A DNA stretch of 64,000 nucleotides, taken from NCBI RefSeq assembly GCF_025854375.1, contig NZ_CP107575.1:2914001-2978000 (forward strand), given 5' to 3'. The notes under the pieces are model-generated. The model searched no databases and had not been told where the DNA came from. It was given only the letters and a program-made list of their open reading frames with translations. A program made the position numbers and the translations under genes. This DNA comes from Glutamicibacter sp. JL.03c. Lineage in GTDB: Bacteria; Actinomycetota; Actinomycetes; Actinomycetales; Micrococcaceae. Of this stretch, positions 16,079-24,787 are shown in pieces. The stretch's first letter is position 1. The number at the start of each line of letters is the position of its first letter.

Positions 16079-17932
16079 TTACAAGTTTCTGCTCCAGCGA
16101 TTGCTCTCGAACTGAGAGGCAAGCCGGACCGGCGCGTTTGGCGCTCCATACCCATCGTAGCCAGTACGCCGTTCAACTACCTCCAAGAACATGTTGCCAA
16201 GGGTCTTGGTGTAGAAGTGCAGGAATTCTCCGGCCTCATCACGGTCATAGAGCAGGTGCAGTTCCTTCAGGGTCTCCAGCAGTTGCGCGTCCAGATCGAA
16301 GCGCGCGGCCAGGTCCTCGTAATAATTCGCCGGCACCTGCAAGAACTCCATGCCGCGGGCGCGCGCTGTGCGGGCGACCTCGAAGATGTCCTTGGTGCGA
16401 AGGGCTATGTGTTCCGGGTATTCGTGGTTGCGTTCAATCACGCTTTCCAGGCCCTGGGGCACGATATTCAATGCCAGCCGGACGCTGCAATCATCGGTCG
16501 CCAGCACCTGCGAGCGCACCAGTCCCATGGGGCTCGGCACTTCCGTGCCCGGCCGTGCTTGCAGATTCAGCACGCTGCAGTAGAACAGCACGGATTCGTC
16601 AAAGCATTGCCAGGGCTGGGCCAGATTGATGTGGTCGATATTCGAGATGGGACCAGTGGGAGAAGCGTTGGCTTCCGGTGCCGAATCCTCGAATTCTTGC
16701 ACCCAGTTCTCGGTGTTGGCCAATGAACTGAAGAAGACTTCGGAGCGATCCGGGGCGATGAAGCCTGGCAGGTCCTGCTCATTATGGGTTCGGTGGCGAG
16801 GAACCCGGGTCGCCAGCAGGGCGCCTCCGCGTTCGCCGCTGGCCACCGGGTCCGGCACCAGCACTCCGAAGCCGGAGACGGCAGCTTCCACCCCGCGGCT
16901 GCGTTGGGAATTGATGATGATCTTCGCTTCTCCCGAGCTCCAGAGCTGCACCGGCTTGCGACGGTGCTGGCCGCGGAAGCTGAATCCGAGTTGCGAGAGC
17001 ATCCCTGCCACGCGTTCGGGGTCTTCGGTCCTGATCTCGGCGAAGTCGAATCCAGTGGCGTCCTGGATGCCGGGAAGCACCCCGAGCTCAAGCGCGTAGC
17101 TCTCCGAGCTCGAGTCCAGCAGCTGGGCCGTCTTCGATCCCAGCCATTGCAAGGAGCGAAGTCCATCGATGGCGGTACGCTCCACGTTGGACTGGCGGAA
17201 TACGTCGTTGAAGATCTCCAGCGAAATGATGCCGTCGTATCCCGAGCGGACGAGCTCTGCGAGGAACTGGTCCAGCGCGAACCCGCCCTGCCCGGGGAAG
17301 AGCCGGTAGTGGCGGGACCAGGAGAGGATATCCATGGAGAGCACCGGTGCGTCGGCCAATTGCACGAAGAAGATCTTCTCGCCGGGAATGCTCGCGATTC
17401 CGGCCGGGTCATCGCCGCGCGAAAGGATATGGAAGCTGTCGATGCACAGCCCCACGTTGGCGCGATCAACGCGCTTCACGATCCGCCAGGAGTGCTGGTA
17501 GGTATCAACATATTTGCCCCAGGCCAAGGCCTCGTAGGCGATGCGCACGTTGTACTGGGCAGCGAGATCGGAGAGCTGGCGGATCTGCTCCACGAACAGG
17601 TCATCGTCGTTGATTGTGGCAGTGCCGACATTGGAGCACAACAGCATCAGGTCCATGCCCAGACGTTGCATGAGCTGGAATTTCGCCTCAGCCCGGTGCA
17701 GGTTGGCCTTGAGCGCCTCCTCGGTGACTCCTTCGAAGTCGCGGAAGGGCTGGAACAAGTCCAGGGTCAGTCCCAGACGGTGCGCCATGGCCTTGACTTC
17801 TTCTGGCGACATCGGGCTGACCAGGAGATCCTGTTCAAAGATCTCGATTCCGTCAAACCCGGCTCTGGCGCAGGCCAGCAGCTTTTCTTCGAGGGTTCCT
17901 GAGAGGCATACCGTGGCGATCGAGGTGCGCAT
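16079..17932 (-). CDS. qsuB: 3-dehydroshikimate dehydratase fused to HPPD-like VOC domain (QsuB type)
   Basis: 617 residues, the size of Corynebacterium QsuB. It dehydrates 3-dehydroshikimate to protocatechuate. The N-terminal TIM-barrel (residues 1-290) carries probable metal ligands Glu134 (IAYEALAW), Asp165 (CIDSFH), Gln191 (FVQLAD) and Glu239 (ISLEIF). The C-terminal half is a 4-hydroxyphenylpyruvate-dioxygenase-like VOC region keeping His434 (IDHINL), His508 (EHIAL) and Glu584 (FLEVVE), the 2-His-1-carboxylate set. Activity of that half is uncertain. The ATG at 17932 overlaps the qsuD stop by 1 nt (TAATG). The frame is open further upstream, but that would overlap qsuD by about 200 nt. 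Confidence 0.93.
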   Translation of the reverse strand: MRTSIATVCLSGTLEEKLLACARAGFDGIEIFEQDLLVSPMSPEEVKAMAHRLGLTLDLFQPFRDFEGVTEEALKANLHRAEAKFQLMQRLGMDLMLLCSNVGTATINDDDLFVEQIRQLSDLAAQYNVRIAYEALAWGKYVDTYQHSWRIVKRVDRANVGLCIDSFHILSRGDDPAGIASIPGEKIFFVQLADAPVLSMDILSWSRHYRLFPGQGGFALDQFLAELVRSGYDGIISLEIFNDVFRQSNVERTAIDGLRSLQWLGSKTAQLLDSSSESYALELGVLPGIQDATGFDFAEIRTEDPERVAGMLSQLGFSFRGQHRRKPVQLWSSGEAKIIINSQRSRGVEAAVSGFGVLVPDPVASGERGGALLATRVPRHRTHNEQDLPGFIAPDRSEVFFSSLANTENWVQEFEDSAPEANASPTGPISNIDHINLAQPWQCFDESVLFYCSVLNLQARPGTEVPSPMGLVRSQVLATDDCSVRLALNIVPQGLESVIERNHEYPEHIALRTKDIFEVARTARARGMEFLQVPANYYEDLAARFDLDAQLLETLKELHLLYDRDEAGEFLHFYTKTLGNMFLEVVERRTGYDGYGAPNAPVRLASQFESNRWSRNL

Positions 17933-18804
17933 TACAGTCCTTTGTCCAGCAGTTCGAGCAGGTGGCTTCGGACCTGCTGCGTGTCCGGCCTGATGCCGGT
18001 GATGATTTCGAAGGCGTCGACCGCCTGTCCCACGGCCATATGACCGCCGTCCAGGACTTGGCATCCCAGGTCGCGGGCGGCGACAATGAGTTCGGTGTCC
18101 ACCGGGCGGTAGATGCAGTCGGCGACCCAATGGCGTGGTTCGAGCGCGGCGAGATCCAGGGGCAGTCCCGGGTGATGGTGCATGCCGATAGGGGTCGCAT
18201 TGAGCAATCCGTCGACCTGGCCCAGCAGCTGCGGGACATGCCCTGGAGTTGCCGCATGGACGGACGCGTGCGGGAAGTGCTTTTGCAGTTCGCGGACGCG
18301 ATGCTCAACACGCTCCTCATCGAGGTCAACGATGTGCAGTTCCTCTGTTCCATCCGCCAGCAAGGCGTAGGCCACGGCAGCGCCGGCTCCTCCGGCTCCC
18401 AGCTGCAGCACTTTGCGCTTTGCCGCTCCGGGCAGCCCGTCGTGCAGGCCACGGATGAATCCGGAGGCATCGGTGTTGTGCCCGATGAATTTTCCGTCCT
18501 GGATCACCACGGTATTGACGGCCCCGATGGCTCGGGCCGTAGGCGAGATGTCATCTAGGTGGTCGAGAACTAATTGTTTGCAAGGATGGGTTACATTGAA
18601 GGCGTTAAATCCCAGCTTGGCTCCCGCGTGGAGCAGCTCTCCGATATCGCTGGCCGGAAGATTCAGTTCGGCGAGGTCAATCGGCCGATACAGGTAATGC
18701 AGCCCATGGACCTGGGCAGCACGTTCGTGCATCGGTGGCGTCAGCGAAGGCATGACGCCATCACCGATCAGACCGACCAGATAAGACTCAGCACGTGTAC
18801 TCAT
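17932..18804 (-). CDS. qsuD: Quinate/shikimate dehydrogenase, catabolic AroE family
   Basis: 290 residues. It oxidises shikimate to 3-dehydroshikimate, or quinate to 3-dehydroquinate. Substrate residues: Ser20/Thr22 (SLTPPMHE), catalytic Lys76 (NVTHPCKQ) and Asp112 (GHNTDASGF). The dinucleotide motif GAGGAG is at 136-141, with Asp160 (HIVDLDEE) at the end of strand 2, indicating NAD rather than NADP and therefore a catabolic direction. The sequence is close to Corynebacterium QsuD from memory. It is first in the operon, read divergently from an MFS transporter. No 3-dehydroquinate dehydratase is seen here, so shikimate use is directly supported and quinate use would need that enzyme from elsewhere. 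Confidence 0.92.
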   Translation of the reverse strand: MSTRAESYLVGLIGDGVMPSLTPPMHERAAQVHGLHYLYRPIDLAELNLPASDIGELLHAGAKLGFNAFNVTHPCKQLVLDHLDDISPTARAIGAVNTVVIQDGKFIGHNTDASGFIRGLHDGLPGAAKRKVLQLGAGGAGAAVAYALLADGTEELHIVDLDEERVEHRVRELQKHFPHASVHAATPGHVPQLLGQVDGLLNATPIGMHHHPGLPLDLAALEPRHWVADCIYRPVDTELIVAARDLGCQVLDGGHMAVGQAVDAFEIITGIRPDTQQVRSHLLELLDKGL

Positions 18805-18885
18805 GTTCTCCCGCAGCTCTTCTTGTCTACTTCAGGTATTGCCTGAGATGTGATCTACATCTACTGTAATCCAATGAACACATTC

Positions 18886-18911
18886 CGAACAAGTGTACGC
18901 ATAGCGAACAC
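18886..18911. promoter_or_regulatory. Candidate IclR (PcaR-like) operator in qsuD/MFS divergent promoter
   Basis: GTGTACGC-ATA-GCGAACAC (18893-18911) is an 8-3-8 inverted repeat with one mismatch. It overlaps a second, CGAACA-AG-TGTACG (18886-18899). Read on the minus strand it contains GTTCGCTATGCGTAC, 11 of 15 matches to the PcaU/PobR-type half-site series (GTTCGATAATCGCAC, recalled). It lies between the divergent starts at 18804 and 18960. Confidence 0.6.
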
Positions 18912-18959
18912 CTAGTAATCACCTTCACCCTCTCTAAACACTCGACGAGGAGTTACCCG

Positions 18960-20297
18960 ATGCCATCCCCACACGGACCCAACGCATCCGCCGACACCGG
19001 CAGCCCAGGAAGAACACCGGTCAAGGCGGCTATCGCCAGCTTCATGGGAAGCGCCGTTGAATACTACGACTTCTTCATCTTCGGCTCCGCGGCAGCTCTG
19101 ATCTTCCCGCATATCTTCTTCCCTGACACCGACACCAACGCTGCGGTGATGTCGCTGGCAACCTTCGGCTTCGCCTATGTCGCACGCCCGGTGGGCGCCA
19201 TCTTCGTAGGGCACTTCGGCGACCGGATCGGCCGGCAAAAGGTCCTGATGTTCACGCTGATCCTCATGGGCGCATCGACCTTCCTCATCGGCTGCCTGCC
19301 GACCTTCGAGCAGGTAGGCTGGCTCGCCCCGATCCTGCTGGTTTTCGCCCGGCTCTGCCAGGGGCTCTCGGCAGCCGGCGAACAGGCGGGCGCCTCCTCG
19401 ATGTCGCTGGAGCACGCTCCGGACCACCGCCGCAGCTTCTTCACCTCGTGGACGCTCACCGGCACCCAGGGTGGCCAGATCCTCGCCGCGATGATCTTCA
19501 TCCCGGTGGTGGCCCTTCCCGATGAGATCAAGTTCGGCATCGGCTGGCGCATTCCGTTCTGGCTTTCGGCCGTCGTCGTGGTCGTCACCTTCTTCATCCG
19601 CCGTTCGCTGCATGAAACCCCGGAATTCGAAGAAGCCAAGAAGAACAACGAGATCGCCAAGCTGCCCTTGGCCGTGCTGCTGCGCTTCCATTGGAAGGAC
19701 GTGCTGCGCGTGGTGCTGTGCGCATTCATCGCCGCCGTGTCCACCGTGTACGGCACCCTGGCAATTTCCTACGGCAAGGTCATCGGCAATATGGACGAAT
19801 CCATTACCCTGTGGCTTGTGGTCGCCGGCAACATCGGCGCGCTGATCTCGCAGCCGCTCTTCGGCATGCTGGCCGACAAGATCGGCCGCAAGCCGGTCTT
19901 CATCTACGGCGCACTGGGCTCGGCAGCGATCATGCCCTTCTACCTGCGCTCCATGGAGACGAGCAACGCGCTGCTGCAGTTCGCCCTTTCGGTGCTGGTG
20001 TTCTCCTGCGCCTATGCGGCAGCGAACGCTGTCTGGCCGAGCTTCTACGCAGAGATGTTCTCCTCCCAGGTGCGCTTCTCCGGGCTGGCCATCGGCACCC
20101 AGCTGGGCTTCCTGATGGCAGGCTTCGCCCCGTCCATCGTTGCCGCCCTTGGCGGGCTTGATGCCAATGGCTGGGTCCCGATCAGCCTGTTCACCGCGGC
20201 AATCGCGATCATCGCCGCGCTCTCGGCATTGACCGCACGCGAGACCTACCGGGTTCCCACCAAGCAGCTGGGACACGCCGTCGAGAAGGTTTCCTAG
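18960..20297 (+). CDS. MFS transporter, MHS family (shikimate/organic acid:H+ symporter)
   Basis: 445 residues with twelve membrane helices. The first helix region AAIASFMGSAVEYYDFFIFGSAAAL and the loop GHFGDRIGRQKVL are diagnostic for the metabolite:H+ symporter family (ShiA, KgtP, ProP). LADKIGRKP gives the second half-repeat loop. Its divergent position to qsuD/qsuB makes import of shikimate or quinate the likely job (inference). The ATG at 18960 has ACGAGGAG upstream. The gene ends before a GC-rich hairpin at 20312-20362. Confidence 0.9.
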   Translation: MPSPHGPNASADTGSPGRTPVKAAIASFMGSAVEYYDFFIFGSAAALIFPHIFFPDTDTNAAVMSLATFGFAYVARPVGAIFVGHFGDRIGRQKVLMFTLILMGASTFLIGCLPTFEQVGWLAPILLVFARLCQGLSAAGEQAGASSMSLEHAPDHRRSFFTSWTLTGTQGGQILAAMIFIPVVALPDEIKFGIGWRIPFWLSAVVVVVTFFIRRSLHETPEFEEAKKNNEIAKLPLAVLLRFHWKDVLRVVLCAFIAAVSTVYGTLAISYGKVIGNMDESITLWLVVAGNIGALISQPLFGMLADKIGRKPVFIYGALGSAAIMPFYLRSMETSNALLQFALSVLVFSCAYAAANAVWPSFYAEMFSSQVRFSGLAIGTQLGFLMAGFAPSIVAALGGLDANGWVPISLFTAAIAIIAALSALTARETYRVPTKQLGHAVEKVS

Positions 20298-20311
20298 CCC
20301 TCCCCGCAAGC

Positions 20312-20362
20312 ATCCCGGCTCGGGCATGGCCACGCGCACTGCGGCCCTGCTCGATCCGGGAT
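20312..20362 (+). terminator. Possible terminator after MFS gene
   Basis: Outer arms ATCCCGG and CCGGGAT close an imperfect GC-rich hairpin, between convergent genes. No T tract. Confidence 0.4.
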
Positions 20363-20382
20363 ATTGCCGTTAAGGGCCGAGT

Positions 20383-21303
20383 TCAGCGAGCGCTGATAGC
20401 GATCTCCAGCAGGGTGCGCTCATTGGGATTCACCGCGCGTTCCTTGCGCCAGATGGCGCATAGTGCGCGCATCAGCGCCGGCCCGGCAAAAGGAACTTCC
20501 ACCAGGGTCCCCTGCTTGATCTGGCCTTCAACTGCCAACTGGCTCAGCACTGCCGGCCCCATGCCGCCGGCCACCAGCTGGCCAATCGTGGCATTGCTGT
20601 TGAACTCCGCAATCGGCTTGGCCCGTTCGGCCCTCGCCAGGGAATCCAGGAACGCCCTGGTGCCCGAGCCTTCCTCGCGTTCAACCAGTGCTGTCTCATG
20701 CAGCTCATCGAGAGTTACCGGACGCTTCCTGGCTGCCCACGGGTGGGAAGGCGCCACCACGATCAGCATTTCATCGCGGAAGACTTCGCGGCTTTGCAGC
20801 GCGGAGGGCAGATGCGGTGTTTCAACAAAGCCCAACCCCAGCCGCTCTTGTTCCACCGCTTGGATCACGTCGTGGGAATTCATGATCCTCATCCGCGGGG
20901 TGAGGCTGGGCAACTGCTCATGAAGCTGGCCGATCCACGAGGGAGCCAGGTACTCGGCCACGGTCATGCTGGCTGCGAATTCCAGTTCCGTCTGGCCATG
21001 CGCGGCCAGGGAATGCACTCCGGCGGCAAAAGCGTTGAGCCCGGCAAGCGCTTCACGCGCCCATTGGACGGTAAGCACGCCTTCTGCGGTCAGGGTGGAG
21101 CCGCTGGTTTTCCTGGCCACCAGCGCATATCCCAACCGGCGTTCAAGTGTTTTCAGCGCCCTCGAGGCGTTGGACTGGGCCATGCCGACCGCGCGAGCGC
21201 CCGCGCTCAAGCTCCCGTGGTCCGCAATGCCCACCAGCAACTCCAATGACGAGAGTTGCAGCCAGTGGGCCATGCTCTGACGTACCGGCACATCACTATC
21301 CAT
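20383..21303 (-). CDS. LysR-family transcriptional regulator
   Basis: About 306 residues. N-terminal LysR HTH (LELLVGIADHGSLSAGARAVGMAQSNASRALKTLERRLGYALVAR) and a C-terminal periplasmic-binding-like effector domain (VEEREEGSGTRAFLD-type segment as LVEREEGSGTRAFLDSL). The start is placed at ATG 21303; the open frame extends upstream but would run into the divergent gene's promoter, and ATG 21273 is a shorter option. It is divergent from the YeiH-type transporter at 21376, the usual arrangement for a LysR protein and its target (as with YeiE-YeiH in enterobacteria). The effector is unknown. Confidence 0.87.
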   Translation of the reverse strand: MDSDVPVRQSMAHWLQLSSLELLVGIADHGSLSAGARAVGMAQSNASRALKTLERRLGYALVARKTSGSTLTAEGVLTVQWAREALAGLNAFAAGVHSLAAHGQTELEFAASMTVAEYLAPSWIGQLHEQLPSLTPRMRIMNSHDVIQAVEQERLGLGFVETPHLPSALQSREVFRDEMLIVVAPSHPWAARKRPVTLDELHETALVEREEGSGTRAFLDSLARAERAKPIAEFNSNATIGQLVAGGMGPAVLSQLAVEGQIKQGTLVEVPFAGPALMRALCAIWRKERAVNPNERTLLEIAISAR

Positions 21304-21375
21304 ATCATGATCATATGCCTGTGATGGCCAGGAGTTGAATACCGCAGGACAGGCTTCCGGCGGAGAATAGTAGGC

Positions 21376-22437
21376 ATGAACCCCTTCCCCGGCTCGACCG
21401 CTGCACACCCCGCCGCCACCAGCCACACCGCCGCGAACCATTCGGCAACCCGCCGGCTGCTAGCAGGACCAGCCCCTGGAATCCTGCTCTGCCTGGTAGT
21501 CGGTGCGCTGTGCATGCTGATCAGCCAGTACCTCAGCTCGGTGAGCGCACTGCTGATCGCCATCGTGCTCGGTGCCCTGTGGCGCAACCTTGCCGCGGTA
21601 CCCCGCGTTCTTGACGACGGGGTGGGGTTTTCAGCGAAGAAGCTCTTGCGGCTGGGCATCGTCCTCTTGGGATTCCAGCTGTCCTTGGGCTCCATTCTCT
21701 CCCTGGGCCCTTCAGTGCTGCTGGTGGTTCTCGCCGCGGTGGCCGTCACGTTCTTGCTTACCGCGTGGATCGGCAAGCTGATGGGCCTGGAACTGGAGCA
21801 GCGGCTCTTGATCGCCATTGGCTTTTCCATTTGCGGCGCGGCCGCAGTAGCTGGCGCCGAGGGAACCCTCAAGGCCAAAGAACATCAGGTAGCCACGGCG
21901 GTCGGGCTGGTCGTGCTTTTTGGAACACTGATGATTCCCGCGATGCCGGCGCTGGGCCTGCTCTTGGGCCTGGATGATCAAGGCATCGGGATGCTCGTCG
22001 GAGCGTCCACCCACGAGGTGGCCCAGGTCGTGGCCGGTGCCGGATCCGTTTCCGCCGCCGCGCTGGCTGTGGCCGTCACCGTGAAACTGGCCCGCGTTCT
22101 CTTGCTCGCCCCGGTCGTTGCCGGGGTGGGACTGTATATGCGTCGCCAGCACAGCGTCCGTGGCGATAAGCATCCGCCCCTGGTGCCGTTGTTCATCCTC
22201 GGGTTCCTGTCAACGATGCTGCTGCGCACCACCATCGACCTGCCCGAGGCATTGCTCAACAGCGCCTCCACGGTGCAAACACTGCTCTTATCGGCTTCGA
22301 TGTTCGCGCTCGGTCTGGGCGTGAACCTGCGCAGCATCTTCACTTCCGGCATCAAGGCGCTGCTTCTAGGCCTGATCGCAACGCTCACCATCATCACGGT
22401 GGCAGCCAGCGGAACCGCGCTTTTCCCGCCTGCCTAG
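21376..22437 (+). CDS. YeiH/UPF0324 family membrane protein, putative anion (sulfate/sulfonate) exporter
   Basis: 353 residues with about ten hydrophobic segments. Conserved parts include LRLGIVLLGFQLSLGSI, IGFSICGAAAVAGAEG and GASTHEVAQVVAGAG, which fit the UPF0324 putative sulfate exporter family. The substrate is not proven for the family in general. It is expressed from a 72-nt gap shared with the divergent LysR gene. The first 25 residues are hydrophilic and Ala/His/Thr-rich. It ends 15 nt from the convergent 3-hydroxybutyrate dehydrogenase gene. Confidence 0.87.
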   Translation: MNPFPGSTAAHPAATSHTAANHSATRRLLAGPAPGILLCLVVGALCMLISQYLSSVSALLIAIVLGALWRNLAAVPRVLDDGVGFSAKKLLRLGIVLLGFQLSLGSILSLGPSVLLVVLAAVAVTFLLTAWIGKLMGLELEQRLLIAIGFSICGAAAVAGAEGTLKAKEHQVATAVGLVVLFGTLMIPAMPALGLLLGLDDQGIGMLVGASTHEVAQVVAGAGSVSAAALAVAVTVKLARVLLLAPVVAGVGLYMRRQHSVRGDKHPPLVPLFILGFLSTMLLRTTIDLPEALLNSASTVQTLLLSASMFALGLGVNLRSIFTSGIKALLLGLIATLTIITVAASGTALFPPA

Positions 22438-22451
22438 CCATTCAACCGAGG

Positions 22452-23231
22452 CTATCGCGCACTCCACCCGCCATCCATGGCGTAGGAGGCACCGGTGACC
22501 ATGCCTGCCGAGTCGGAGCTGAGCCAGGCAGCTAGGGAAGCGACTTCCTCCGGCTCGACGAGCCTCTTGACAGCGGCCTCGGTGAGCATGATTTTCTGCA
22601 CCACGTCCGTCTCCGGAATCTGATGCAGCTTGGCCTGATCCGCGATCTGCTGTTCCACGAGGGCCGTACGGACATAGCCCGGGTTGATGCAGTTGCTGGT
22701 GATCCCGTGCTCCGCGCCTTCCAGCGCTGCAACCTTGGACAGCCCTTCCAGACCATGTTTGGCCGAAACATAGGCGCTCTTGAAAACACTGGCGCGCAGG
22801 CCGTGAATCGATGAGATATTAATGATCCGCCCGAACCCGCGCTCGCGCATTCCGGGCAGAGCTGCCCGGATCAGCAGGAAGGGTGCTTCCAGCATCAGCC
22901 GGTGGATCAGCCGCCAGGCCTCGGGATCAAATTCGTGGATCGCGGCCACTTTCTGGATGCCGGCGTTGTTGACCAGGATGTCGGTATCAATGCTGTGCTG
23001 TTCCAGGGCCGCGGTATCCGAGAGATCTACCGCCCACGCTGTTCCGCCGATCTTGCTCGCCGCTTCATGGGCTGCCTCCTCATTCAGATCCGCAATCGTC
23101 ACCGCCGCACCGGCTTGGGCCAAGGCTTGGGCGCAGGCAAAACCGATTCCCGAGGCTCCCCCAGTGACCAATGCGCGCCGCCCGTGCAATCCGAGCGTGC
23201 TGCTCGTTGGCAGTTCTGATTCTTGAGTCAT
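22452..23231 (-). CDS. 3-hydroxybutyrate dehydrogenase (SDR)
   Basis: 259 residues, classical short-chain dehydrogenase. Motifs: TGGASGIG cofactor loop, Asp in TIADLNEE (NAD preference), NNAG, catalytic Ser (INISSIHG) and YVSAKHG. The stretch ALEGAEHGITSNCINPGYVRTALVEQQI is characteristic of D-3-hydroxybutyrate dehydrogenases. It oxidises 3-hydroxybutyrate to acetoacetate, the step before the CoA transferase and thiolase found at 45432-47955. The ATG at 23231 is preferred over an upstream frame extension. A possible IclR-type site lies about 63 nt upstream (23294-23304). Confidence 0.88.
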   Translation of the reverse strand: MTQESELPTSSTLGLHGRRALVTGGASGIGFACAQALAQAGAAVTIADLNEEAAHEAASKIGGTAWAVDLSDTAALEQHSIDTDILVNNAGIQKVAAIHEFDPEAWRLIHRLMLEAPFLLIRAALPGMRERGFGRIINISSIHGLRASVFKSAYVSAKHGLEGLSKVAALEGAEHGITSNCINPGYVRTALVEQQIADQAKLHQIPETDVVQKIMLTEAAVKRLVEPEEVASLAAWLSSDSAGMVTGASYAMDGGWSAR

Positions 23232-23500
23232 GGCCGGTGATATCCCTTCATGCGCACCATCGCGGCAGGCACCCGAACCTCGGGTGTTTACTGCCAAGTT
23301 ATGGCCACTTCCCGACGCGGGTCAACGATTCACGCTGTGCAGATTCCGCAGGTCAATGTGCGTTCATGCACAGGAGGTGGCCTCGTTCAGCAGGGAAGCG
23401 CGCAATTGTTCAAAGGCTCTAGCTACAAATGGCAGGGCACGGTCAAAGAATGCCTTGGGAGTATCAGATGACCACCCACTGATATTTGAAAAGGGCCACC

Positions 23501-23848
23501 ATGAATCCCCTCAACCGGCAACCTCGGACGTCAAGAAGGATCACTGCAGCTGTCGCCGCCTCGGGCTTCGCGGTGATCGGTATTGGTGCAGCCGTCACCG
23601 CTACGCACAGCGGCGAAACCGCCCAATCCGAAACTGTCCTGTCCACCACCGACAACAACAACAACACCGGTACTTCCACCTCCCAGTCCCAAAACACCAC
23701 CCAAACCCCGGAAACAGACACCGATTCGACCACGGATTCTGGCACCGAGTGGGATTCCGGGACAAGCTCGGATTCGAGCGCTGACGAGGTCTCTCCGGTA
23801 TCGCCGGGATCCGGCGGCTCGGTCAGCGGAAGATCGTCGGGGTCCTAG
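23501..23848 (+). CDS. Ser/Thr-rich membrane-anchored protein of the redox operon
   Basis: 115 residues. A basic N-terminus and one hydrophobic segment (about residues 14-36, ITAAVAASGFAVIGIGAAVTA) are followed by a low-complexity outer region of Ser, Thr, Asn, Asp and Gly to the C-terminus. In comparable actinobacterial operons (from memory) a protein with this anchor-linker start continues into an FMN_bind domain that ApbE flavinylates. Here it stops 3 nt before the ApbE start and no FMN_bind sequence is seen. It is either a shortened FMN carrier or an unrelated anchor. Start chosen at ATG 23501 (AAAGGG upstream) rather than TTG 23486. Confidence 0.7.
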   Translation: MNPLNRQPRTSRRITAAVAASGFAVIGIGAAVTATHSGETAQSETVLSTTDNNNNTGTSTSQSQNTTQTPETDTDSTTDSGTEWDSGTSSDSSADEVSPVSPGSGGSVSGRSSGS

Positions 23849-23851
23849 ATC

Positions 23852-24787
23852 ATGAGCGGGAAATCTACCTGGGAAATCTGGGGACTGAACGCGGCGATGA
23901 CCGTAGAAGGCGGGCACCAGATCCAGGCCGCGAGGGCGATTGCCGAGGCGGTCCTGGCCGACATCGAACTGGCCTGCAGCCGCTTCCGCCCCGATTCGGA
24001 AGTGATGAAGCTGGCCCGGAGCGGGGCCGAGTGCACCGCCATCTCCCCCACGCTGGCATTGCTCATCGAAGGCGCCTTGCAAGCGGCCCGCGACAGCGAC
24101 GGAGATGTTGATCCGCTGCTCGGCGGCGAACTGGTCAATCTGGGCTATGACCGCGATTTCGCCCATCTTCCCGAAACGACCATCAAGGGCGTGAGCATCA
24201 CCCAGCGCCCCTTGCGCCCGATCCTGTGGCCGCACATACAGTTGGTCGGAACCAGGCTGACCCTGCCCGCGGGCACCGCCTTGGATCTGGGCGCCACTGC
24301 CAAGGCCATGGCGGCGGACTGGACTGCGGCGAGGGTGTCCGAAGAACTGGGCACCGCCGTCCTGGTCAGCCTCGGAGGCGACATCGCAACCGCCGGCACC
24401 GCCAAGGAACCCTGGCAGGTGCTCGTTCGGGACACCGATGCCGATCCGTGGCAACAAATCTCCTTGCAATCCGGCTTCGCCGTGGCCACTTCCAGCACAC
24501 GCAAGCGCCGCTGGAGCCACCGCGGATTGGCCATGCACCACATCCTCGATCCGGCCTTCGGACTGCCGGCACATCCGGTCCATTCCAGCATCACCGTCGC
24601 CGCGCCAACCTGTCTGGCGGCCAATACCTATACGACCGCAGGCATCGTTCGCGGCACCAAGGCGCTGGAATGGCTTGAATCCATGAACCTCCCCGCTCGC
24701 CTGGTCAGCCTCGACGGCAGGGTGCAGCACACCTCCCGGTGGCCGGCGCCGGCTCATGACCCAAGGAGCGTGAGCGCTAATGGATGA
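23852..24787 (+). CDS. apbE: FAD:protein FMN transferase (ApbE family)
   Basis: 311 residues. The enzyme attaches FMN from FAD to a Thr/Ser of a target flavoprotein. Visible family features: CSRFRPDSEV (SRF/Y-type loop), DVDPLLGGELVNLGYD (Mg/FAD region), DLGATAKAMAAD, VSLGGDIATAG and HHILDPAFG. The usual DA-x-ATA near the C-terminus reads ANTYTTAG, so one metal-ligand region is altered. No signal peptide is evident, so the protein would be cytoplasmic unless exported otherwise. It lies 3 nt after the Ser/Thr-rich gene and overlaps the next gene by 8 nt. Confidence 0.88.
   Translation: MSGKSTWEIWGLNAAMTVEGGHQIQAARAIAEAVLADIELACSRFRPDSEVMKLARSGAECTAISPTLALLIEGALQAARDSDGDVDPLLGGELVNLGYDRDFAHLPETTIKGVSITQRPLRPILWPHIQLVGTRLTLPAGTALDLGATAKAMAADWTAARVSEELGTAVLVSLGGDIATAGTAKEPWQVLVRDTDADPWQQISLQSGFAVATSSTRKRRWSHRGLAMHHILDPAFGLPAHPVHSSITVAAPTCLAANTYTTAGIVRGTKALEWLESMNLPARLVSLDGRVQHTSRWPAPAHDPRSVSANG

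Noticed and set aside
17933-18130. Upstream extension of the qsuB reading frame
   Set aside because: It would overlap qsuD by about 200 nt with a Gly/Arg/Pro-rich sequence; the TAATG junction at 17932 gives the exact QsuB length.
18912-20339. A 475-codon minus-strand frame opposite the MFS transporter
   Set aside because: Gly/Asp/His/Arg-rich low-complexity translation without a fold; the plus strand encodes a canonical MHS transporter.
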